From NCBI RefSeq assembly GCF_023712425.1, contig NZ_JAMAYG010000003.1, forward strand, positions 363,452-427,451: a DNA stretch of 64,000 nucleotides. The letters are read 5' to 3'. The notes below the pieces were generated by a model that saw only the letters and a program-made list of their open reading frames with translations, did no database searches and was not told the origin of the DNA. Source of the stretch: Rothia sp. P100 (GTDB lineage Bacteria > Actinomycetota > Actinomycetes > Actinomycetales > Micrococcaceae). The number at the start of each line of letters is the position of its first letter. Position 1 is the stretch's first letter. The translations under genes were made by a program, and so were the position numbers. Below, piece after piece: positions 45,709 to 54,286 of the stretch.

Positions 45709-47061
45709 ATGAATCACCCAACGGTTGATCAGAGCGTTGCCCTTCGTTCAGAGGGGCAACGCCTCATTGCTATGCGCTGGAGTCGCTTCAGCCGGTGGCG
45801 CAAAACCCACCCACGAGGCACCAACTGGTTGCTACTGGTACTGAACCTGATACTCACAGCATTTCTCTTGATTATTAGTGCCATCCCCCAGGAATCTCCT
45901 GCCGCTTGGCACGTGACTATACTCTGTCTGAGTAATCTAGCTTTCAGTATCAGTATCTTTTGGCGTAAAAAAATACCGCTGACGCTACTAGTGGTATCCA
46001 CCTTCACAGAATTTTTATACGGACTAACGGTAAATCTCCACAGTAGTTACGTCCTGACCGGGTTTACTTCCATAATCTTCCTTTACACCCTCGCAGCTGA
46101 GTCCAGTCTGCCTAAGACCGTCGCGGGCTACTGTATATCAGTGGTGGCATATGCCCTGGGGAATATCCTCTTTCTTTACACCGATACTTCGTTAGAAGTG
46201 CCGTCAACGAGTGTGGATGAAAGCCCGGTAGCAACTGTTATGACGCTGGCCTTGATGGTTGCTTTGGGTCTAGCCTTTAACCTGGTGGTTGTTATGATGG
46301 GGCGTTTTGCTCATAAAAATAATGAGTTCGACCGTCAAGTAATCGAGCGTTTCGAACAGACTCAGGTGCTAGCTGCCAGTGAGGAGCGAAACCGTATTGC
46401 CCGTGAAATGCACGATGTGGTGGCACATTCTCTCACCGTCATGATTACTCTGGCTGATGGTGCAAGAATCGTTGGGCAACGGGACCGCGCCCGGGCTGAA
46501 GAGGTGCTCTTAGAACTTTCGAAGACGGGCCGGTCCGCCCTAGCAGATATGAGACGAACCCTGGGCGTTTTGCGCAATCCTGACGGGCAAGAGCTTAACT
46601 TTTTACCGGCCGAAGGTAGATCTGTTGATGCTCGAGAGAACCTTGAAGAGTTGGTGAATTCCTTTGCTGCTACGGGTCTGCCGGTCACCTTTGACTATGA
46701 AGGGGAAGAACTGCCCGCCGACAACAACCTGAGACTGAGTGTTTACCGTATCGTGCAGGAGTCCCTCACTAATGCCCTGCGCTACGCCAAAGACGCTTCA
46801 CTGGTGAGGGTGAGTGTAAGGGTTCACTTGCCGCACATCGAAGTGAGCGTAATCGACAACGGAAGCACTGCCCCTGAAGGTATACCCAACCCCTCGAATA
46901 ACCTTGGGTCAGGCAAGGGCCTTGCTGGGATACGCGAACGCGCTGCCTTCTACAAAGGTAGTGTGGATGCTGGAAGAAATAATCTAGGAGGGTGGACCAC
47001 TCGTGTCCGCCTCGTGTGGCAACCGACGGTACCCTCAGCAAGGTTTCCTCATACAGAATAA
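45709..47061 (+). CDS. sensor histidine kinase, NarL-type (HisKA_3)
   Basis: A 450-residue kinase. About six hydrophobic segments in residues 40-205 form an intramembrane sensor. The phosphoacceptor is EERNRIAREMHDVVAHSLT (His in the MHD motif, about residue 234). The HATPase domain includes YRIVQESLTNALRYAKDASL and DNGSTAPEGIPN, then GLAGIRERA. It follows the duplicated ABC transporter, suggesting that it senses the exported compound. The response regulator is next. Confidence 0.93.
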   Translation: MNHPTVDQSVALRSEGQRLIAMRWSRFSRWRKTHPRGTNWLLLVLNLILTAFLLIISAIPQESPAAWHVTILCLSNLAFSISIFWRKKIPLTLLVVSTFTEFLYGLTVNLHSSYVLTGFTSIIFLYTLAAESSLPKTVAGYCISVVAYALGNILFLYTDTSLEVPSTSVDESPVATVMTLALMVALGLAFNLVVVMMGRFAHKNNEFDRQVIERFEQTQVLAASEERNRIAREMHDVVAHSLTVMITLADGARIVGQRDRARAEEVLLELSKTGRSALADMRRTLGVLRNPDGQELNFLPAEGRSVDARENLEELVNSFAATGLPVTFDYEGEELPADNNLRLSVYRIVQESLTNALRYAKDASLVRVSVRVHLPHIEVSVIDNGSTAPEGIPNPSNNLGSGKGLAGIRERAAFYKGSVDAGRNNLGGWTTRVRLVWQPTVPSARFPHTE

Positions 47062-47084
47062 GAAGCTATAGAAAGACCGTAGAC

Positions 47085-47777
47085 ATGTCTGATGCTACAA
47101 ACCTGCGAGTTCTCCTCGTTGATGATCAGCCGCTCATTCGTCTGGGCTTCCGCCTGGTCTTAGAGGGCGCCGGAATCGATATTGTGGGCGAAGCATCGGA
47201 TGGCGAGCAGGGTTTAGAATTCGCCCGCCAGCTTCAACCCGATGTTGTGCTGATGGACGTGCGCATGCCGGTCATGAACGGAATTGACGCTACCGGTCAC
47301 ATTTGTCAAAGTACCTCTGCGAAGGTCATTATCTTAACGACCTTCGATATCGATGAGTATGCTTTTGCAGGTTTGCGAGCCGGTGCAAGTGCCTTCTTGC
47401 TGAAGGACGCACAACCAGAAGAGCTGGTGAAGGCGGTGCGCTCTGTGGTTAAGGGGGATTCGATTGTGGCCCCTCGTATGACAGCTCGACTGATCGAAGA
47501 ATATACCAAGACCAAAAAGGTCGATGGTTATATACCTAATCCGTTATATTCAAAAGAAGTGGCTTTGCTGACCCCACGAGAAAAAGATACCGTGCTTGCC
47601 ATTGCTTGCGGTTTATCCAATACGGAGATCGCTCAGAAGTTCTTTGTCTCTGAAGCAACGGTAAAGAGTCATGTCAGCTCCATCCTTTCTAAACTAAACC
47701 TAAGAGACCGTGTTCAGGTAGCTGTCTTTGCCTACGAGTCCGGCCTGGTTCAGCCAGGCGGTAATAGCTCCGCTTAA
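47085..47777 (+). CDS. response regulator, LuxR/NarL family
   Basis: A 230-residue regulator. Receiver domain: LRVLLVDDQPLIRLGFR (acidic pocket), VVLMDVRMPVMNGIDA (phosphorylated Asp), then TTFDIDEYAFAGLRAGASAF and LLKDA. The output helix-turn-helix is LTPREKDTVLAIACGLSNTE, followed by EATVKSHVSSILSKL. The ATG at 47085 has GAAAG upstream; a longer reading into the kinase gene lacks a family match. Pairs with the kinase upstream. Confidence 0.94.
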   Translation: MSDATNLRVLLVDDQPLIRLGFRLVLEGAGIDIVGEASDGEQGLEFARQLQPDVVLMDVRMPVMNGIDATGHICQSTSAKVIILTTFDIDEYAFAGLRAGASAFLLKDAQPEELVKAVRSVVKGDSIVAPRMTARLIEEYTKTKKVDGYIPNPLYSKEVALLTPREKDTVLAIACGLSNTEIAQKFFVSEATVKSHVSSILSKLNLRDRVQVAVFAYESGLVQPGGNSSA

Positions 47778-47815
47778 AAACCGTAGGGCTAGGTATCTTC
47801 CCTTACGATAGATTC

Positions 47816-49084
47816 ATGGGGCAAAAAAAGAAGGACAGCGTGCAGTGGTTAGCCCGCGCTGTGAAGCGTTCACGCTCGCCCCACGTGAGGGAACCCTTAA
47901 CCACCTCTCTGGGGTTGATAACCAAGATTCCCGGCCATGTGGGGGAACTTTCCGGCAGAGCCGCTGGGGTTCTCACCAAGCAGGACTCTCGTAGCATCCG
48001 GCGCAGACTCACCATTACTGTTGTTCTCCTCTCTTTGTGTGCAGCGTTTGTTGCGGCCGTGGGCAACTATTACTCTCTGCCACATACTCCCGAGGACACT
48101 GCCGAGCGGTACCTCTCAGCCTTAAAAGAGGGCAACTATGTTTCTGGACTAGACCGCTCAGCCTATAGCTCCTTTGATCACACCTACCTTTCTAACTCAG
48201 CCTATTCCGCTGCTAAAGGACGCATTGAAGATTTCACTCTTTTAGGGTCTACCTCTACCGGCGGTGAGTATGCCACGGTGTACGCGGAAGTCTCTGTTGA
48301 CGGGCAGCAACAAGATCTTTCTCTACCGCTAAAATTAGCTACTCGTACCGGCCCCTTCAACGATCTGTGGGAATTCTCTGCCCCCACCTACAAAGCTCTT
48401 ACCCTCCAGGCACCGGTTGCGCTCAATAACCTGGATATCAACCAAACCTCGGTGAGTTTGCCAGCTAGCCGCCGGCTAAAATCTGAAACTGGGTTTCAGT
48501 GGAATATTCCCTTACCCCCGGGTGACTACTCCTTTAGCCTTCCGGATAACTCTTACTACAGGCTCGTTAACCCGCCAACTATTACCGCCCCATTGCCCGG
48601 GCACAGTTCTAATCTTCAACCGCTGGACCTTGTTCTGAGGCCATCTCCTCGCATGTGGGAAGAAACCAATACGATCATTGAATCGTGGTTGGAGCGCTGC
48701 GAAAGTGCTCGGCGGTTGAACGTTGAAAGTTGCCCCACCAGTGAAACGTACGGTAGTGATAGCACCGCTACCATCACTGATGTCCAGTGGAGACTAATTG
48801 ATCGCCCCGTCTTTTTTCTGGTGCAGGACGACCAGCGCGCAGACACCTGGCGAGCTAGCCGCTACAGGCCGGCAACCTTTGAAGTCACCTACCTGGCTGA
48901 TGGTAAAGCCCAGCGAGAAACCATCAATTTTTACATCAGTGCTGAGGTAGTCTCGAATGGAAGCCACGCTGACATTAGCGTTGGTCTGGGCGGTAGCGAA
49001 GAGAGCGAAGCTGCCCTGCTGCAAGCTATCACCAGTGAAGATGCCGCTAAATCTACCCTTCAGAAATACGCCGAAACTCTCTAG
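47816..49084 (+). CDS. TcaA-like single-pass membrane protein
   Basis: A 422-residue protein. Residues 1-60 are basic and polar. One helix (about 64-85, RRRLTITVVLLSLCAAFVAA) anchors it with the rest outside. PEDTAERYLSALKEGNY starts an NTF2-like domain resembling TcaA, a cell-wall stress membrane protein. Beta-rich repeats follow (about 190-390). Family assignment is tentative. It lies directly after the two-component system and may be part of a cell-envelope response. Confidence 0.65.
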   Translation: MGQKKKDSVQWLARAVKRSRSPHVREPLTTSLGLITKIPGHVGELSGRAAGVLTKQDSRSIRRRLTITVVLLSLCAAFVAAVGNYYSLPHTPEDTAERYLSALKEGNYVSGLDRSAYSSFDHTYLSNSAYSAAKGRIEDFTLLGSTSTGGEYATVYAEVSVDGQQQDLSLPLKLATRTGPFNDLWEFSAPTYKALTLQAPVALNNLDINQTSVSLPASRRLKSETGFQWNIPLPPGDYSFSLPDNSYYRLVNPPTITAPLPGHSSNLQPLDLVLRPSPRMWEETNTIIESWLERCESARRLNVESCPTSETYGSDSTATITDVQWRLIDRPVFFLVQDDQRADTWRASRYRPATFEVTYLADGKAQRETINFYISAEVVSNGSHADISVGLGGSEESEAALLQAITSEDAAKSTLQKYAETL

Positions 49085-49105
49085 GCACAACTAAGGCAGG
49101 AGCCC

Positions 49106-49459
49106 ATGACCGGTCAACCCGAACACTACCGCCCCACCCCTCTCAATAATGGAGGTCGTGCGCAGAGCTTTGCCCAAGGCCAGCCGGTATATATCGTTCA
49201 GGCTAAGTCGGCGGTGGTTGCCTACCTTTTGCTGATTTTCTTCTGGTGGCTGGGTGCCCACAAGTTCTACCTGCGCCAGCCTTTTATGGGTATCACCTAC
49301 ATTGTGCTCAACCTAGTCGCCGGCGGACTCTTTGCTCTGCTTCCGGTTATTTTCTGGATAGCCTACGTGCCAATTGTGTTGATGTTTATCTGGGATCTCT
49401 TCACCATGCCCATCCGTATTGGTTTCATCAACTCACTGGCAAGTCAGCACAACTACTAA
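49106..49459 (+). CDS. TM2 domain protein
   Basis: A 117-residue protein. The TM2 signature is FWWLGAHKFYLRQPFMGITY, with two helices (about residues 33-55 and 65-98) flanking a short loop. A polar N-terminus of about 30 residues precedes it. Function of TM2 proteins in bacteria is poorly known. Upstream GGCAGGAG precedes the ATG. Confidence 0.88.
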   Translation: MTGQPEHYRPTPLNNGGRAQSFAQGQPVYIVQAKSAVVAYLLLIFFWWLGAHKFYLRQPFMGITYIVLNLVAGGLFALLPVIFWIAYVPIVLMFIWDLFTMPIRIGFINSLASQHNY

Positions 49460-49608
49460 ACCCTCCGCATGTTGCGGTAAAGGTGCTGTGAGCTACACCC
49501 AAAAAACTGTGCCACACCTGCCCAAAAGCCGCGCGCTCCTGTAAGGTTAAGCGAGTCTGTGCCGCACTCGGCCAATCCCCGTTTGCGCCAGGCCGTACGT
49601 AATCTCCT

Positions 49609-49627
49609 GCTATGGAAATCCCATAGC
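49609..49627 (+). promoter_or_regulatory. hairpin in the rpsF leader, possible S6:S18 binding motif
   Basis: Stem GCTATGG / CCATAGC, followed by CGCTTAG and the ribosome site AGGAGGGG. The S6:S18 RNA motif in bacterial rpsF leaders uses a hairpin next to a CCG, and CCG occurs where the stem ends (TAGCCGC). The match is suggestive only. Confidence 0.4.
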
Positions 49628-49654
49628 CGCTTAGCCCAAAGGAGGGGTTCAATC

Positions 49655-49960
49655 ATGCGTGCATACGAACTGATGGTTATCCTCAACCCTGAGGTAGAGG
49701 ACAAGGCTGTAGAGCCCACCCTCTCCAAGTTCCTTGAAATCATTACCAAGGACAACGGCACCGTTGACAATATGGACATCTGGGGCCGCCGCCGTCTGGC
49801 ATACGAAATCCAGAAGAAGGCTGAAGGCATCTACGCAGTAGTTAACTTCACCGCAACTCCCGAGACTGCAGCAGAGCTGGACCGCGTTCTTAACCTGAAC
49901 GAATCCGTTATGCGCACCAAGATCATCCGCCCGGAAGATCAGAAGGTCTCAGCCAAGTAA
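49655..49960 (+). CDS. rpsF: 30S ribosomal protein S6
   Basis: A 101-residue ribosomal protein. [20 protein letters not shown] opens it, and [20 protein letters not shown] (about residues 45-64) is the S6 signature. The ATG at 49655 has AGGAGGGG upstream, excluding the longer reading. It leads the conserved rpsF-ssb-rpsR-rplI operon. Confidence 0.97.
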   Translation: MRAYELMVILNPEVEDKAVEPTLSKFLEIITKDNGTVDNMDIWGRRRLAYEIQKKAEGIYAVVNFTATPETAAELDRVLNLNESVMRTKIIRPEDQKVSAK

Positions 49961-50073
49961 GTCTCTTACCTTTCTGAAATTTTTACGGGTAGGTCACTAA
50001 AATGTCAGACCCCCGTGTAATACTCAGAAGCACGACACTTATTTGAACAAAATCTTACGACTGGAGGCATCAC

Positions 50074-50751
50074 ATGGCTGGCGATACCGTCATTACCGTT
50101 ATCGGTAACCTGACCGGCGATCCTGAGCTACGCTTCACCCCTAACGGGGCAGCGGTAGCTAACTTCACGATCGCATCGACTCCCCGCAACTTCGACCGCG
50201 CATCGGGCGAGTGGAAAGAGGGCGAAACCCTCTTTTTGCGCGCTTCAGTGTGGCGTGAAGCTGCAGAGAACGTCGCCGAGACCCTCAAGAAGGGCATGCG
50301 CGTTATTGCGCAGGGCCGTTTGAAGTCTCGCTCGTACGAAACTAAAGAAGGCGAACGCCGTACCAGCATGGAGCTTGAGATCGAAGAAATCGGTCCCTCA
50401 CTCCGCTTCGCGTCAGCCAACGTCAACCGCAATCAGCGCAACTCCGGGGGTAACTTCGGTGGCGGTGCTGGCGGTTTTGGCGGCGGATCTGACTTTAACC
50501 AGGGCGGCGGCTTCAGCGCTGGCGCTCAGGGCGGATTCTCTGGCGGCAACGGCTACTCCAATGCTGGCTACGGCCAGCAGCAGGGCGGTCAGGGTGGCTA
50601 CGGCGCACCTGCTCAACAGCAGCAGAATGCACCGCAGGCAGCTCCTGCCGCCGCACCGCAGTCACCGGCACCTCAGGCTGATCCCTGGGGCGCCCAGTCC
50701 GGCGGTAACTACGACTGGGGTAGCGGCGCTGACGACGAGCCGCCCTTCTAA
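50074..50751 (+). CDS. ssb: single-stranded DNA-binding protein
   Basis: A 225-residue tetrameric SSB. The OB fold occupies about residues 1-110 ([19 protein letters not shown], then [20 protein letters not shown]). A long Gly/Gln-rich linker (about 120-205) leads to the acidic tip DDEPPF, which binds partner proteins. The linker length is high but usual in Actinobacteria. Operon with rpsF and rpsR. Confidence 0.97.
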   Translation: MAGDTVITVIGNLTGDPELRFTPNGAAVANFTIASTPRNFDRASGEWKEGETLFLRASVWREAAENVAETLKKGMRVIAQGRLKSRSYETKEGERRTSMELEIEEIGPSLRFASANVNRNQRNSGGNFGGGAGGFGGGSDFNQGGGFSAGAQGGFSGGNGYSNAGYGQQQGGQGGYGAPAQQQQNAPQAAPAAAPQSPAPQADPWGAQSGGNYDWGSGADDEPPF

Positions 50752-50857
50752 ACTCAGCGTTTAGAAGAACGCTCCTAGCGTCCCCTTCACACCAAGAAAA
50801 TTTATCCACCATCCCGCGGCTCATCCCGCGGGCTCCCAACCAAGAAGGAGCACCACG

Positions 50858-51094
50858 ATGGCTAAGGCTGAACTCCGTAAGCCCAAACCCAAGCAGAACC
50901 CGCTCAAGGCTGCAGACGTCACCGTAATCGATTACAAGGACGTCGCACTTCTGCGTAAGTTCATCTCTGATCGCGGCAAGATCCGTGCTCGTCGCGTTAC
51001 TGGCGTAACCGTTCAGGAACAGCGCAAGATTGCTCTGGCAATCAAGAACGCGCGCGAAGTTGCACTGCTGCCCTACTCCGGCTCAGGCCGCTAA
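50858..51094 (+). CDS. rpsR: 30S ribosomal protein S18
   Basis: A 78-residue ribosomal protein that pairs with S6. [20 protein letters not shown] (about residues 24-43) and [20 protein letters not shown] are the S18 signature. No N-terminal zinc Cys cluster is seen. AAGAAGGAG precedes the ATG. Confidence 0.97.
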   Translation: MAKAELRKPKPKQNPLKAADVTVIDYKDVALLRKFISDRGKIRARRVTGVTVQEQRKIALAIKNAREVALLPYSGSGR

Positions 51095-51117
51095 GAAGAG
51101 AAGGAAAGTAGAAGAAC

Positions 51118-51567
51118 ATGGCTAAAATCATTCTTACTCAGGAAGTCACCGGTCTCGGTGCTGCTGGCGATGTCGTTACCGTAAAGAACGGTTACGCCCG
51201 TAACTACCTGCTGCCCCGCGGCTTCGCGGTTACCTGGACTGTTGGTGGCGAGCGTCAGGTTGAGTCAATCCGTGCAGCTCGTGCAGCACGCGTAAAGGCT
51301 AACCTTGAGGACGCAAAGGCAACTGCTGCAGCTCTTGCTGGCAAGCACGTTGTTGTCTCCCACAAGGCTGGCGCTGACGGCCGTCTCTTCGGCGCCGTCA
51401 AGGCTGAGCACGTTGCTGACGCTATTGCAGCAGCTGGCGCAGGTGATGTTGACAAGCGCACCATCAATCTCGGTTCCGCTATTAAGCGCACCGGCTCATA
51501 CACCGTCACCGTGCGTCTGCACGAAGACGTTGTTGCCAACGTTGAACTGGACGTTGTAGCTGCGTAA
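51118..51567 (+). CDS. rplI: 50S ribosomal protein L9
   Basis: A 149-residue protein with two domains joined by a helix. The N-terminal [20 protein letters not shown] and [13 protein letters not shown] are the L9 signature; the C-terminal domain has [24 protein letters not shown] precedes the ATG. It ends the operon and is followed by a strong terminator. Confidence 0.97.
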   Translation: MAKIILTQEVTGLGAAGDVVTVKNGYARNYLLPRGFAVTWTVGGERQVESIRAARAARVKANLEDAKATAAALAGKHVVVSHKAGADGRLFGAVKAEHVADAIAAAGAGDVDKRTINLGSAIKRTGSYTVTVRLHEDVVANVELDVVAA

Positions 51568-51611
51568 TTACTCTATGAGTAGTTACTAGGTTTCACGCTT
51601 AGGCTTCAGAA

Positions 51612-51655
51612 GACACCCCGGCACCCTTGATGGGAGCCGGGGTGTTTTGTTTTTC
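51612..51655 (+). terminator. terminator of the rpsF-ssb-rpsR-rplI operon
   Basis: Stem ACACCCCGGC / GCCGGGGTGT with a T-rich tail (TTTTGTTTTT). Confidence 0.92.
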
Positions 51656-51722
51656 TCTGCGCTCTTTTTCGAGACAGCTTATCTACTGAGGGTGAGATTG
51701 GGTGTTTTGAGTTGAGTTTGGC

Positions 51723-52058
51723 ATGCTAGAGGGTATGCCTTCTTCTACCAAAGTTGCTCCTAGATTACGCAAAGCGCCGAGCACCCAGATGTTGATTGCT
51801 GCTGCGGTGACTGAAGGGGTTGCTGTTCTTAGCTTGGTTTTAGCGTTTACTGTCAATGTTGGTTCGCCGTCCACGGTGTTAGCCACTTTCTTGGGATTTA
51901 TGATTCTTAGCGTGCTGGCAGCAACCCTGGCGTTTACTCTGGCCCTCACGGGACTTATCCGGTATTCACGGTACAGTAGCTGGTTTCTTGCCGTGCTGGT
52001 GGTCTCTCTGCTGGCTAATCCGGTGCTGTGGTTCTTTCTGATAGGTACTTTCTTCTAA
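51723..52058 (+). CDS. small three-TM membrane protein, unknown
   Basis: A 111-residue protein with three hydrophobic segments (about residues 22-44, 50-76 and 86-109) after a basic N-terminus. No conserved motif that I recognise. Start is uncertain (51723 or the internal ATG 51735), as ribosome sites are poor. It has its own terminator at 52203-52251. Confidence 0.6.
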   Translation: MLEGMPSSTKVAPRLRKAPSTQMLIAAAVTEGVAVLSLVLAFTVNVGSPSTVLATFLGFMILSVLAATLAFTLALTGLIRYSRYSSWFLAVLVVSLLANPVLWFFLIGTFF

Positions 52059-52202
52059 TAAACCCTCTTAAAATACTCAGCTTCTTATCAGCTAACTCCA
52101 AAGCAAGTATAAGCATAAGCTTGTTAAATAGACGTAGTGGTTCGAAAGAATCAAGAAGCGAATGTGTGTGCTTCAGTAACAGGTAATGCTGAACCTGTGG
52201 AC

Positions 52203-52251
52203 AAGAGCGGTGAGACCGGTATGGGGGTCTCACCGCTCTTATTTTTTTTAA
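52203..52251 (+). terminator. terminator before the DUF418 gene
   Basis: Stem AAGAGCGGTGAGACC / GGTCTCACCGCTCTT with a short loop and a long T-run. Confidence 0.92.
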
Positions 52252-52340
52252 TACCCCCTTCCTAGTTCCCTCTGGTGGGGGAGGTCTTCCTCTGTGGCAG
52301 CACCATAGACTGGGGGTAATTTCTATGAAAGGAACCAGCC

Positions 52341-53642
52341 ATGCACACCGGGGAAGACCAGACGTGCGCTCTACCCTCAGCACAAACTTCGTCACCATCA
52401 GCGGCTTCAGCGAGTCAGCGGCGCATGGTGGTGCCTGATATCGCTCGTGGTGTCATGCTCTGGGGCATTGCAATAGCAAATGTTGCCACTGCGTGGGTCG
52501 TTACCGGCGGGGGTCAAATGACTACTACTGGGCGCGTCGTTAATGGCAGCTGGTGGGACGCCCTGGCCATCATGTTCACCACCTCCTTTGTTCACTCCCG
52601 CGGCTTCCCGATGTTTGCCACTCTGCTGGGGTTTGGCCTGGGAATCATTGCGATGAGTCTTTATCGGCGAGGTTATCCGCTGGGTGCTGCCCGCGGTCTG
52701 CTGGCGCGACGTTACGGTTTGCTGTCTGTCTTTGGTATTCTGCACGCTGTCTTTCTCTTCTGGGGCGACATTATGGTTGCCTATGGCTTGATGGGGCTTG
52801 TTCTCATTACCCTGATTGCCGTACGTACCAAAATCCTGCTGTGGATAGCCGGATCTATGTTCACACTGACCTGTTTGATGGGCGTGGTGGGGTCACTGTT
52901 CATGACCTCAGTTTTAGGGAGTGACTGGCTCTCAACGTCAGCGGATGCAGAACTGCTCCTGGGGTCTTCTGAAACCTACGGTAGGGTCATGCTCACCGGT
53001 CTGCTCATGATGCTGATGAATCTACTGGGTTTCCCGGTGCAAGCTTTTATGCTCTTACCCTTAGTCATTATTGGTTTTGTGGCTGCGCGTGAGGGTGTCC
53101 TGGCTGATCCTGCACGCTATAGGAAAGTGCTGGTCTGGACGGCTACTTTTGGGGCAGTGGTTGCTGTGGGCACGGGCGTCCCAGCGGGCCTTGAAGCAAT
53201 TGGTGTGCTGGATACCGGTATCTTTGCGGTGCTGACCATGACTCTGGGTACGGCTGCTGGCCCCGGCTTTATCGCTCTTCTTACCCTGTTGCTAAACGGT
53301 GCACAGCAGAAAGCGGACGCCGGGCAAAAACTCTCAGCTCCACTGTGGGCGCTATCTGCTCTGGGGCGTCGTTCGATGACTGGCTATGTGCTGCAGTCCG
53401 TTATCTTCTTAATCGTTTTTGCTCCCTTTGCCCTGGGGCTCTTCGCACCTGCGGGTGCCGGCCTACTCTTGCTGGTGGGTACCGGCGGCTGGCTACTGAC
53501 CCTCGGCTTTGCTTGCCTGCTTGAAGCAATAGGCAAGAAGGGGCCCTTTGAGGCGGTTCACCGCCGACTATCTTATGGCAAGAAGGGGCTGGTTCGTCAG
53601 TGGGTACCTCAGTACCCTTCAGCGCCCTCGTCTTCTCTCTAG
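52341..53642 (+). CDS. DUF418 domain membrane protein
   Basis: A 433-residue membrane protein with about ten helices. It begins with a polar 25 residues, then VVPDIARGVMLWGIAIANVA, the R.....GI...N pattern of DUF418 proteins. GRRSMTGYVLQSVIFLIVF and FGLGIIAMSLYRRGY are further family landmarks. Function unknown; DUF418 proteins are often near transport genes. AAAGGA is eight bases upstream of the ATG. Confidence 0.88.
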   Translation: MHTGEDQTCALPSAQTSSPSAASASQRRMVVPDIARGVMLWGIAIANVATAWVVTGGGQMTTTGRVVNGSWWDALAIMFTTSFVHSRGFPMFATLLGFGLGIIAMSLYRRGYPLGAARGLLARRYGLLSVFGILHAVFLFWGDIMVAYGLMGLVLITLIAVRTKILLWIAGSMFTLTCLMGVVGSLFMTSVLGSDWLSTSADAELLLGSSETYGRVMLTGLLMMLMNLLGFPVQAFMLLPLVIIGFVAAREGVLADPARYRKVLVWTATFGAVVAVGTGVPAGLEAIGVLDTGIFAVLTMTLGTAAGPGFIALLTLLLNGAQQKADAGQKLSAPLWALSALGRRSMTGYVLQSVIFLIVFAPFALGLFAPAGAGLLLLVGTGGWLLTLGFACLLEAIGKKGPFEAVHRRLSYGKKGLVRQWVPQYPSAPSSSL

Positions 53643-53666
53643 ATAAAGGCTTGCTAGACTGAATGA

Positions 53667-53731
53667 GCCTGGACGAGGGAGCCGTACCCGGTCTGCCACC
53701 GCTACTGAGCTGGCAGTAAAGCACGACGGCC
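53667..53731 (+). promoter_or_regulatory. guanidine-III (ykkC-III) riboswitch
   Basis: The segment GGACGAGG, then GAGCCGTACCCGGT, then about 30 bases to CACGACGGCC, matches the conserved layout of the guanidine-III riboswitch (ACGAGG..GCCGTACCCGGT....ACGGC). It lies 33 bp upstream of an SMR-family gene, the usual guanidinium exporter target. Binding of guanidinium would expose the ribosome site. The fit is by eye, not a covariance search. Confidence 0.85.
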
Positions 53732-53763
53732 ACTCACCTTTCTTATTACTGTAAGGAGTAGCC

Positions 53764-54078
53764 GTGCACTGGCTCATTCTCGTCATTTCTGGTCTTTTTG
53801 AAGCGGTATGGGCAACTGCCCTGGGGAAATCTGAGGGCCTTACACGCCTCACACCTTCCCTGGTTTTTGTGGTGGGGCTGGTGCTCAGCATGCTGGGTCT
53901 TGCCTACGCAATGCGGGAGCTATCTACAGGCACCGCCTATGCAGTGTGGGTGGGAATTGGGGCCACAGTAACCGTTTTCTACGCTATGGCAACGGGGACT
54001 GAACCGGTTTCTCTTGCCAAGATGCTCTTTTTGCTGATGATCATTTCGGGCATTGTGGGGCTGAAACTGGTTTCCTAG
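53764..54078 (+). CDS. sugE: SMR family exporter, SugE/Gdx guanidinium type
   Basis: A 104-residue, four-helix SMR transporter. The functional Glu lies in FEAVWATALGKSEGL (residue 13), and AYAVWVGIGATVTVFYAMAT is the family segment. The W-A-x-x-x-G-K pattern favours SugE/Gdx (guanidinium exporters) over EmrE-type drug pumps. The upstream riboswitch strengthens this. GTG start with AAGGAG five bases upstream; a single gene of this class, so the dimer is probably of identical chains. Confidence 0.9.
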   Translation: MHWLILVISGLFEAVWATALGKSEGLTRLTPSLVFVVGLVLSMLGLAYAMRELSTGTAYAVWVGIGATVTVFYAMATGTEPVSLAKMLFLLMIISGIVGLKLVS

Positions 54079-54207
54079 CTTCTGCACAGGTGGATTTATG
54101 CTGGCTCACAAACACCCCTGCCATACTTGAGGTACAAGGTTCGAGAGAGCTTCAAGAAACGTAGGTTTCTTGCATGAGTGTCCTTTCATGTGTATGTGTG
54201 TGTAATA

Positions 54208-54249
54208 GAAAACGCCTTGCCGGCAGTACAGCTGGCAGGGCGTTTTCTC
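54208..54249 (+). terminator. terminator after the guanidinium exporter gene
   Basis: Stem GAAAACGCCTTGCC / GGCAGGGCGTTTTC with an AGTACAG-type loop; T residues follow. Confidence 0.85.
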
Positions 54250-54286
54250 ATTAACCTATGGCTGGTGAGCGGGCATAATGAGGTGC

